Shown here: positions 20,187-27,022 of the stretch, piece by piece
Layout of the letters: each line of letters opens with the position of its first letter
Numbering within the stretch: position 1 is the stretch's first letter
Virus record (IMG/VR): IMGVR_UViG_3300021962_000384
Coordinates: 1 to 32,436 of that record
Length of the DNA: 32,436 nucleotides
Direction: 5' to 3' (one strand)
DNA from: a virus
Position numbers and translations under genes: made by a program
The notes under the pieces: generated by a model
Databases searched by the model: none
The model's input: the letters and a program-made list of their open reading frames with translations, nothing else
What the model was told of the DNA's origin: nothing

Positions 20187-20203
20187 CTTAGGCATCAAAA
20201 CTT

Positions 20204-20232
20204 ATGGGTCACTTGCGTGGCCCATTTTTTTT
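20204..20232 (+). terminator. Rho-independent terminator after the scaffold gene
   Basis: A 9-bp stem ATGGGTCAC/GTGGCCCAT (20204-20212 and 20217-20225, one G-U) with a TTGC loop is followed by eight T. It sits between scaffold and capsid genes and probably lowers read-through from the upstream block. Confidence 0.85.
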
Positions 20233-20241
20233 GTGTATAAG
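20213..20241 (+). promoter_or_regulatory. Candidate capsid-gene promoter overlapping the terminator
   Basis: TTGCGT (20213-20218) lies 17 bases before TATAAG (20236-20241, five of six to consensus). The -35 box lies in the loop and 3' arm of the terminator. It would give the capsid operon its own start immediately after termination of the upstream one. Confidence 0.4.
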
Positions 20242-20255
20242 GCGGACAAGGCTAA

Positions 20256-20340
20256 CTGATAAGTATTTTTTATCAGCCCTGACCGTGGCGGATGCCAACG
20301 AGTGGTTGCCGCAAGCAACAAGCAACTGGCCCTGCGATGC
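20256..20340 (+). promoter_or_regulatory. Structured leader of the capsid gene
   Basis: Between the terminator and the capsid start at 20390 lie CTGATAA (20256-20262) and TTATCAG (20270-20276), a perfect 7-bp hairpin without a T run. Two shorter hairpins follow: GTTGC..GCAAC (near 20304) and CCTGC..GCAGG (near 20331-20343). Together they form a likely folded 5' leader that could stabilise the message or tune translation. Confidence 0.4.
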
Positions 20341-20389
20341 AGGCTTACCGGCGCGAGAACCCATATATAACTACGAATGAGGTATTAAA

Positions 20390-21229
20390 ATGAGCGTTTC
20401 TCTCTCTAACGCCTTTGTTACCCTCTTCGACGCGGAAGTTAAGCAAGCCTATCAAGGACAGGCTATGCTGGTTCCGGCGGTTCGCCAGCGTCGTGGGGTT
20501 GAAGGCTCGACTGTGAAGTTCCCGAAAGTTGGTCGTGGTGTTGCTACCCTGCGCGTTCCGCAAACGGACGTTACTCCGCTGAATGTTTCGTTCAGCCAAG
20601 TGACCTGTACGTTGCAAGACTGGAATGCTGCTGAATACAGCGACATCTTCTCGCAAGCCAAAGTCAACTTCGACGAGCGCCAAGAACTGGTGCGCGTTGT
20701 TGCTGGCGCGATTGGCCGTCGCCAAGATCAGCTTATCATCTCCGCGCTTGACGCTGCAAGCACCAGCTACACGGTGAGCAACGACATCGGCGGTACTGAC
20801 ACGAACCTGAACGTGGCGAAGCTGCGCGAAGCCAAGCGTCTGCTGGATGCGAACAATGTGCCGCCGCAAGACCGGCATATCGTGATCCACGCGAACAGCC
20901 TGGCAAACCTGCTGTCGGAAACTTCTGTTACCAGCAGCGACTTCAACACGGTTAAGGCGCTGGTTCAGGGCGATGTCAACACGTTCCTCGGCTTCCAATT
21001 CCATGTGCTTGGCGACCGCAGCGAAGGCGGACTGGCGATTGACGGTTCTAGCGACCGCCAGTTGTTTGCTTTCCACCGCGATGCGATCGGTTACGCGGAA
21101 GGGATTGCGATGCGTACTGAAATTAACTACATCCCGGAGAAAACCTCCTGGCTGGTTAATGAAGTATTCAGCGCCGGGTCGATTGCCATCGACAATGAAG
21201 GCATCGTCGAAATCACCTGCCGCGAATAA
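20390..21229 (+). CDS. Major capsid protein
   Basis: A 279-residue protein with the profile of podoviral major capsid proteins of the HK97 fold: MLVPAVRQRRGVEGSTVKFPKVGRG (about residues 26-50), DIFSQAKVNFDERQELVRVVAGAIGRRQDQ (about 85-114), a central spine-like helix with REAKRLLDANNVPPQDRHIVIH (about 146-167) and a long C-terminal beta region ending GIVEITCRE. It has its own terminator, promoter and leader, and its codons look cleaner (fewer rare ones) than its neighbours', consistent with high expression. A coupled decoration-like gene follows. Confidence 0.85.
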   Translation: MSVSLSNAFVTLFDAEVKQAYQGQAMLVPAVRQRRGVEGSTVKFPKVGRGVATLRVPQTDVTPLNVSFSQVTCTLQDWNAAEYSDIFSQAKVNFDERQELVRVVAGAIGRRQDQLIISALDAASTSYTVSNDIGGTDTNLNVAKLREAKRLLDANNVPPQDRHIVIHANSLANLLSETSVTSSDFNTVKALVQGDVNTFLGFQFHVLGDRSEGGLAIDGSSDRQLFAFHRDAIGYAEGIAMRTEINYIPEKTSWLVNEVFSAGSIAIDNEGIVEITCRE

Positions 21230-21240
21230 GGAGATATAAC

Positions 21241-21513
21241 ATGGCTTTTTCTAGCACTGGTCTGAACCTTGTTGCTGGCTCGAAGGCTGGTAATGCTCCG
21301 CAGATTTGGGCGTATCAATCTGCTGATGCAATCGCCACCGTCAATACCAGCGGTTACTTTAACTCAGTTGCGTCGCTGATGAAAGTTGGCGACCTGGTGT
21401 ATTGCTACGATACGGCTACCCCGACCGCCAATCTGGTCGTGGTCCTGTCGAACACCGGCACCGTGGTTGACGTGTCTGACGGCACTGCGATCACTGTTGC
21501 TGATGCAGACTAA
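21241..21513 (+). CDS. Putative capsid decoration / head-associated protein
   Basis: A 90-residue beta-rich protein preceded by AAGGAGATATAAC, a near-perfect ribosome-binding site. The layout QIWAYQSADAIATVNTSGYF (about residues 21-40), LMKVGDLVYCYDT (46-58) and NTGTVVDVSDGTAITVADAD is shared by small proteins coded directly after phage capsid genes. These have been found as decoration or fibre-like head proteins in some phages. It is followed by a strong hairpin, so capsid and this gene form a short high-expression unit. A decoration role is inference. Confidence 0.55.
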   Translation: MAFSSTGLNLVAGSKAGNAPQIWAYQSADAIATVNTSGYFNSVASLMKVGDLVYCYDTATPTANLVVVLSNTGTVVDVSDGTAITVADAD

Positions 21514-21540
21514 TAGTCGTATAAGCTATATGTAACAAAC

Positions 21541-21574
21541 AAGGGGTACTGCCATTCTGGTGGCGGTACCCTTT
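21541..21574 (+). terminator. Probable terminator after the capsid unit
   Basis: A 13-bp stem joins 21541-21553 (AAGGGGTACTGCC) and 21562-21574 (GGCGGTACCCTTT) with two G-U pairs and an 8-base loop. The following tail is GTCTTATGTT, weak in T. It should partly separate the capsid unit from the tail genes. Confidence 0.65.
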
Positions 21575-21597
21575 GTCTTATGTTCTGGAGATAAATA

Positions 21598-22212
21598 ATG
21601 GCTGCTGGTGATTCAGCACTTTCTATATGCTCTGATGCGCTGCTGATGATCGGGGCCAAAGCTATTTCCTCGTTTAACGAGGGGACGGACGAGGCAAACG
21701 TCTGTGACCGTCTGTATCCTGATATTAGGGATCAGGCGTTGCTTGTTTATCCGTGGTCATTCAGCTTCAAAAAGACTCAACTTGCTCAGTTGGTGACGAC
21801 TCCTGCCAACGAGTACAGATACGAATATCAGATGCCTGCGGACAGGATTACTGCTCCGAGGGCAGTTTATAATACGTCTAGCGTAGGCGCGTATCCCATC
21901 ACGAATTATCGGATTATGGGAGAAAAGCTGCTTACGAATGAGACCACCATTTATGTTGACTATCAGTATTCTGTGCCTGAATACGAGATGCCTATCTACT
22001 TTGTGCAGTTGCTCAAGTATATGATGGCATGGCACCTGTGTGTGCCGATTACGGACCAGACTGATAAGGCTCAATACTGGCAGGGAACCGCAGTAGGATC
22101 TCCAGGCGAGAATGGTCGCGGAGGATACATGCGCGTTGCCATGAACATCGACGGCCAGAATCAGCCTGTCAACTTTATTAGAGACTTTAGTCTTATAGCG
22201 GTGCGTAACTAA
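21598..22212 (+). CDS. Tail tubular protein A (T7 gp11-like adaptor)
   Basis: A 204-residue protein of the gp11/tail tubular A group: DSALSICSDALLMIGAKAIS (about residues 5-24), EGTDEANVCDRLYPDIRDQALLVYPWSF (28-55), a beta segment YRYEYQMPADRI (about 73-84) and VDYQYSVPEYEMPIYFVQLLKYMMA (about 119-143). It forms the ring joining portal to the tail nozzle. Length agrees with T7 gp11 (about 196). Start at 21598 with GGAG upstream. Immediately followed by its usual partner, tail tubular B. Confidence 0.85.
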   Translation: MAAGDSALSICSDALLMIGAKAISSFNEGTDEANVCDRLYPDIRDQALLVYPWSFSFKKTQLAQLVTTPANEYRYEYQMPADRITAPRAVYNTSSVGAYPITNYRIMGEKLLTNETTIYVDYQYSVPEYEMPIYFVQLLKYMMAWHLCVPITDQTDKAQYWQGTAVGSPGENGRGGYMRVAMNIDGQNQPVNFIRDFSLIAVRN

Positions 22213-24210
22213 ATGACAAGATTTGTCAGTATCCAGACAAACTTCACCAATGGTGAGCTAGATCCGCTGCTGCGGTCTAGGGTTGATCTCAAGGTTTACG
22301 AGAATTCGCTTGAGACGGCCTACAATGTAGTGTGCCAGCCACAGGGCGGGATTCATCGTCGCCCTGGTTTGCGTTACATCTCAGCGTTGCCTAACTCTGG
22401 TGGAGATAGCGTCGCCAATGGCGTTCGTCTTATTGCGTTTGAGTTTAGCACTAGCGACAGTTATATGCTTTGCTTTACTAACAATCGCATGTATGTATTT
22501 AAGAATGAAACGCTGATAACGAACATCAATGGCAGCGGCAATCCATATCTTAGTACATCTGCGGTCGGGTTGACTGGGGCAAGGCTGAATGAAATCTGCT
22601 GGACGCAATCAGCCGATACGTTGATTCTTACGCATGAAGATATCAATCCTGTAAAGATTGTGCGCGGCGGAACAGATGCCACATGGACTGCATCTGCTGT
22701 ATCGTTTGATAGCATCCCGAAATATGCCTATACATTGGCTACAAGCAATCCTGCCGCTACGCTGACACCTAGCGCAGTATCTGGCAAGGTAACACTTACG
22801 GCAAGCGCCAGCGTGTTTACTGCTGCATCTGAAGGCCAATATGTTACTGCTACCCCGCAGGGTAGGGCAAAGATCCTTCAATACGTCAGCGGCACAGTGG
22901 TCAATGCCGTGGTTGAGTTTCCGTTTTTCGATACTTCTGCAATAGCATCTGGAGATTGGACTTATGAATCGGGCTACGAAGATGTCTGGTCAAGCGGCAA
23001 AGGCTGGCCGAAAACGGTCACGTTCCACGAAGGCAGGCTCTACTTCGGCGGCTCGAAGTCGCGTCCGTCAACCGTCTGGGGAAGTAAAGTCGGCCTCTTC
23101 TTCGATTTTGAAGCGACTGAAGGATTGGATGATGACGCTGTTGAGGCGACGCTAGACACTAATACCTTTAATAGTATAGTTGACATTACTAGCGGTAGAG
23201 ATCTGCAAGTATTCACTACCGGCGGTGAGTTCTTTGTTCCGCAATCTGGCCTTGATCCTGTAACGCCAGTCAACTTCTTTGTTAAGACTGCTACAAAGAA
23301 TGGCGCAAAGCCTGGGGTCAGGGTGCAGGGAATTGAGAATGGTACGCTATTTGTGCAGCGCCAGGGTAAGTCTCTTGCCGAGTTTACCTATACGGACGCG
23401 CAGGCGGCTTATACGACCACGAAGATATCTTTGCTGGCTGGTCATCTGTTGCGTAGCCCAAAGCGCATGGTATTGCGTAGCAGCGTTGCAACTGATGAGA
23501 ATGATCTGCTGATGATCGTAAACGGGGATGACGGCACGATCGCTGTGTTTTCGCTGCTGCGGTCGCAAAATGTTATCGCTCCGTCTGAATACGACACTGA
23601 TGGCGATTTTCTTGATATTAGCGTTGACTTGACAACGATATACACTGTTGTTAAGCGTAACATTAATGGCTCAGATGTTTATTATATAGAGACATTTGAT
23701 GATGAACTTCTGACAGATTGCGCCGTCACTGGCGGCGCGGCTGCGTCTGGTGGTGCAAGTCATCTGATTGGCGAAGAAGTCAACCTGCTGCTTGATGGTG
23801 CGGTGCAAGATAACGAGACTGTGCCTGGCGGCGGAACTGTGACATTCCCGCGATCATCGACTACATCCTATGAAATGGGCTTGCCATTTACTGTGCAGGC
23901 CGTAACGATGCCTGTAGATCTGAAGCTAAAGACAGGAACTAGGATTGGTTTCAAGAAGCGTATTGTGGAAGTTAATGCTCTGCTGTACGAGACGCAGCAT
24001 CTGAAGATAAATAATATTTTGGTTCCCATAAGAACTCTTGATACCGTTAATATCTTGGACAATCCTGTGCCTGAGTTTACTGGCACGAAAACGCTGCATG
24101 GGATCTTGGGATATTCCCAAGAAGCGAAAATAACTGTATCTCAGGATATACCGGCTAAACTGACGCTGCTTGGTCTTGAGTACAAAGTAGCTACACATCA
24201 AGGAACATAA
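22213..24210 (+). CDS. Tail tubular protein B / nozzle protein (T7 gp12-like)
   Basis: A 665-residue beta-rich protein opening with IQTNFTNGELDPLLRSRVDL (about residues 7-26) and VVCQPQGGIHRRPGLRYISA, the start expected of podoviral nozzle proteins. A WSSGKGWPKTVTFHEGRLYFGGSKSRPSTVW segment (about 257-287), typical of the propeller region, follows, then LEATLDTNTF-like strands. It forms the distal tail tube to which fibres attach. It directly follows tail tubular A with no gap. The ATG at 22213 is the base after the previous stop. Confidence 0.85.
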   Translation: MTRFVSIQTNFTNGELDPLLRSRVDLKVYENSLETAYNVVCQPQGGIHRRPGLRYISALPNSGGDSVANGVRLIAFEFSTSDSYMLCFTNNRMYVFKNETLITNINGSGNPYLSTSAVGLTGARLNEICWTQSADTLILTHEDINPVKIVRGGTDATWTASAVSFDSIPKYAYTLATSNPAATLTPSAVSGKVTLTASASVFTAASEGQYVTATPQGRAKILQYVSGTVVNAVVEFPFFDTSAIASGDWTYESGYEDVWSSGKGWPKTVTFHEGRLYFGGSKSRPSTVWGSKVGLFFDFEATEGLDDDAVEATLDTNTFNSIVDITSGRDLQVFTTGGEFFVPQSGLDPVTPVNFFVKTATKNGAKPGVRVQGIENGTLFVQRQGKSLAEFTYTDAQAAYTTTKISLLAGHLLRSPKRMVLRSSVATDENDLLMIVNGDDGTIAVFSLLRSQNVIAPSEYDTDGDFLDISVDLTTIYTVVKRNINGSDVYYIETFDDELLTDCAVTGGAAASGGASHLIGEEVNLLLDGAVQDNETVPGGGTVTFPRSSTTSYEMGLPFTVQAVTMPVDLKLKTGTRIGFKKRIVEVNALLYETQHLKINNILVPIRTLDTVNILDNPVPEFTGTKTLHGILGYSQEAKITVSQDIPAKLTLLGLEYKVATHQGT

Positions 24211-24211
24211 G

Positions 24212-24754
24212 ATGGAAACAGTTGCTATTGTTGCGTCTGTTGTTGGTGCTATTGGCAAAATTGAAGAAGGATATGCTCGTCAGCGAGAATATCAACTTAG
24301 AGCAGAGCAATCAAAATTACAGGCAGAGCGTCAGGCTCTTGAGTATGAACGTCAAGGCGCTGCTGTTTTGACTCGTATTAACCAGGCTAATTCTGCCGCC
24401 GCTGCTAGGGCATATGCCGGTGGAGTTATGGGCTTCGAGGGGTCTGCCGGTCTTGTGCAGTCAGTGACGGAAAAGAAAGGCGGAAGAGAATTCCTGCTTA
24501 CTCAAGAGGGCGCACAAGCAGCAAGACGAGCAGGGTTTACGCAGGCAGCACTATTTGAGCAGGCCGGAGATACCGCTGTCACTCAGGGCTGGTTTAATGC
24601 CGCAAGTCAAGTCGGCATGGCGGCATATAATTATTCAAAGATTGGCGGGCCTCCTGGCACTCAGCCTCCGGCACCAGTAGAAGATAGGACTTTAATGAGT
24701 ACAGATGTTGGCTCTGCTTCTTGGGCTAGGAGTTACGGGGCAAATTATGGCTGA
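24212..24754 (+). CDS. Internal virion (ejection) protein, small, T7 gp14-like position
   Basis: A 180-residue, helical, Ala/Gln-rich protein with a hydrophobic N-terminus (VAIVASVVGAIGKIEEGY, about residues 4-21), a charged coiled coil (QREYQLRAEQSKLQAERQAL) and a low-complexity C-terminus. Small alanine-rich proteins at this point, directly after the nozzle gene, form the first part of the ejected core in T7-like phages. Its identity rests on position and composition, not on motifs. The 3' end overlaps the next gene by 8 bp. Confidence 0.6.
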   Translation: METVAIVASVVGAIGKIEEGYARQREYQLRAEQSKLQAERQALEYERQGAAVLTRINQANSAAAARAYAGGVMGFEGSAGLVQSVTEKKGGREFLLTQEGAQAARRAGFTQAALFEQAGDTAVTQGWFNAASQVGMAAYNYSKIGGPPGTQPPAPVEDRTLMSTDVGSASWARSYGANYG

Positions 24755-26381
24755 ACTTCCAAGATATCAAATGATGGGCATACCGGTGCCTGGTATGCCA
24801 CAGCTTGAGTTTGCTGCACAGCGCGAACAGGCTAGGCTTGCTGGCGGCATATCTGAGGGTCTTTCTCGTATCTCTCAATTTGCTTTCAAAGAAGCTGCCG
24901 CTGAAGCTGAGATCAAGGGCTTGCAATATGGGGCCGAGAATCCAGTAACGAAAGAGCAGATTGATGCCGCAATGCAGGAGGGCCGTTCTCCGCAGGAATT
25001 GTTCCAGCAGCGCGGTACGTCATTCGGTGACGCGGCAAGGAAAGTGCAAGCAATACAGTTGCGTAATGAATTGGAAGTAAAGGCCAGGAATGATCTGGCT
25101 ATTATGAGCGCAGGTATTGATGCTAATAAAGTGAGTGATTTAAATAGCATCAAGACAACTATAGATGGCATGACCACTGGATACGCGAATGTGTTGCGCG
25201 GCGTTGACCCGGAGCAGGCGTTAAGGTTCCGCCAAAGCATAACTGTTGCCGGTAATTCTGTGTATGCAAAAGCGGCAGAGCGTATGGCTAAGTTGCATAC
25301 TGCTGCCATGAAAGATTCTGCCGATCTTTCCGTACAATCAACATCGGCAATCATATCTGATACGTTTAACGTCGAGCAAGATCCAACCTTAGTTGTTGAA
25401 AGGGTTGCGCTTGAAAGAAAGCGAGTGCAAGACATTGCTATTCAGGTTGGAGATCCTACGTTCTATTCATCAACCATGAATAGCTTTAACAAAAAGCTAA
25501 TTGATGCGGTTGCTAATCAAGCAATCAAGATGGGGTTGAAGCCAGCAGATACGGTTAAAGCAATCGATTCTGGTGATCTTGGAAATCTTAGCGGATTGCT
25601 TAAAGGGAAGATTATCGACAAAGAACTGGTAAAAGACCAGTATCTCAAGAATCTTTCTGAACAAGTACGGGTAATGGAATCAACTAAGAAACTTGAGGAT
25701 GAAGGAAGGAAAGATAAATCCATAGGTTATTGGGATGATTTTTATAAGGGGAAACTATCTGGCGATTCTCTTATTTCCTCATTACGCGCAAACGGTACAC
25801 CGCCAAGTCCAGAGCAAGTAAAGGCTATTAGAAAAGGCGAGGGCGCTGAACCTAAAGGTAGCGATGAACTTATGGGGAAACTTTATTCTCTGGCTGACAA
25901 CGGCCAGATTGGGGAAAATACTGTAGATACGTATGCCAGATCAGGACAGATTAGCTGGAAGCAGGCTAACGAAATAAAGCAAAAAGTAAGAAATAATAGA
26001 TCTGATATGTCGCAGGCTAGTAGATTTATTGATTTTAATCTTGGCGTTCCAGATCCGTTGGCTCCAGGGCTTCGCGCAGAAAGACAGAATGCCGCTGAAG
26101 TTAAGTCAGAACTTATTAGTGAAGAAAACAAGGCAAGACTTGAGGGCAGACCATTCGATCCAATAGCTACCTCAAGAGAGTTAATAGCAAAGAAAAAATC
26201 ATCAGAATCATTTAAGGCGCTTCAATCGGCAAAAGATACTCTTAAAAAAACACAGGATGCATTAAACATTAGATATAGCGAGGACTACACTGAAGAGGAT
26301 CTTAAAAGACTTAATATATCAGATAAGAATTTGAGAGCAAAAGTTATTAGGCAAATGAAAGCTGCCAGAGGCGAGCTATGA
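24747..26381 (+). CDS. Internal virion (ejection) protein, T7 gp15-like
   Basis: A 544-residue protein starting at ATG 24747 (MAELPRYQMMGIPVPGMPQ), which overlaps the previous stop; the longer frame from 24705 is inside the upstream gene. It is predicted to be mainly helical with several coiled-coil regions (AAQREQARLAGGISEGLSRI; STKKLEDEGRKDK; KTQDALNIRYSEDYTEEDLK). It has no TM segment, signal peptide or enzyme motif. Size, helical character and position between a small and a giant ejection protein match gp15-type core proteins. It overlaps the next gene by ATGA. Confidence 0.65.
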   Translation: MAELPRYQMMGIPVPGMPQLEFAAQREQARLAGGISEGLSRISQFAFKEAAAEAEIKGLQYGAENPVTKEQIDAAMQEGRSPQELFQQRGTSFGDAARKVQAIQLRNELEVKARNDLAIMSAGIDANKVSDLNSIKTTIDGMTTGYANVLRGVDPEQALRFRQSITVAGNSVYAKAAERMAKLHTAAMKDSADLSVQSTSAIISDTFNVEQDPTLVVERVALERKRVQDIAIQVGDPTFYSSTMNSFNKKLIDAVANQAIKMGLKPADTVKAIDSGDLGNLSGLLKGKIIDKELVKDQYLKNLSEQVRVMESTKKLEDEGRKDKSIGYWDDFYKGKLSGDSLISSLRANGTPPSPEQVKAIRKGEGAEPKGSDELMGKLYSLADNGQIGENTVDTYARSGQISWKQANEIKQKVRNNRSDMSQASRFIDFNLGVPDPLAPGLRAERQNAAEVKSELISEENKARLEGRPFDPIATSRELIAKKKSSESFKALQSAKDTLKKTQDALNIRYSEDYTEEDLKRLNISDKNLRAKVIRQMKAARGEL

Positions 26382-27022
26382 ATTTAGACGAAAGATACAT
26401 GCAGTATATGGCTAACGGGATGATTGAGGCTTCCGATGCCGAACTCGCTGTCGCAGAAAAGCCAGCAGGATTTGAGGTATCTCCTATGTTTGGTGCTGCC
26501 GCAGAGCGTCCTAAAACCGGCGCTGTTGAGGCGGCTGGCACTGTTGTATCCGGTATCGCTGCAAGCGTTCCAGCCGGTCTTGCTGGCATATATGAATACA
26601 TTAAGACTCAAGATCCAACTAAGGCGCAGGCAAGGATTAGTCAGATTCAGCAGGCTCTTACTGCCATTCCTCAAACTGAAGAGGGAATGAAGGCGCTGGA
26701 ATCTGTTGGTAAATTCATGGAGGCAATCGGCGTAACTGGTGAGATGGCTGGAGATGCTTTCTTTAATGCCGCACAAAAAGCTGGGGCTGGTGAGAAAGCC
26801 TCTGCAATAGCTGGAACTATAGGTAATATTTTTGCAGATCCCATTAATCTTATCACTTTGGGAACTTTAGGCTCTGGAATTAAAGCGGTAAGAAAAGGTA
26901 CTGCCGCAGCGACCAAAGCTGTGAAAAAATCCATAACCAAAAAGAATGTTGGTATTGGGGTAGCTGGTGGCGCAATGGCAGCGTCTCCGTCAGAAACAGA
27001 TAAAAATGCGGAGCAACAATAA
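26378..27022 (+). CDS. Internal virion protein, Ala/Gly-rich with hydrophobic segments
   Basis: A 214-residue protein with long Ala/Gly-rich hydrophobic stretches (GTVVSGIAASVPAGLAGIYEY, about residues 54-74; IAGTIGNIFADPINLITLGT, about 143-162) and a lysine-rich end (RKGTAAATKAVKKSITKKNV). The amphipathic, membrane-active look suits an ejected protein that helps cross the inner membrane. It overlaps both neighbours (4 bp and 1 bp) and lies between the two larger ejection genes. No direct family match recognised. Confidence 0.5.
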   Translation: MNLDERYMQYMANGMIEASDAELAVAEKPAGFEVSPMFGAAAERPKTGAVEAAGTVVSGIAASVPAGLAGIYEYIKTQDPTKAQARISQIQQALTAIPQTEEGMKALESVGKFMEAIGVTGEMAGDAFFNAAQKAGAGEKASAIAGTIGNIFADPINLITLGTLGSGIKAVRKGTAAATKAVKKSITKKNVGIGVAGGAMAASPSETDKNAEQQ

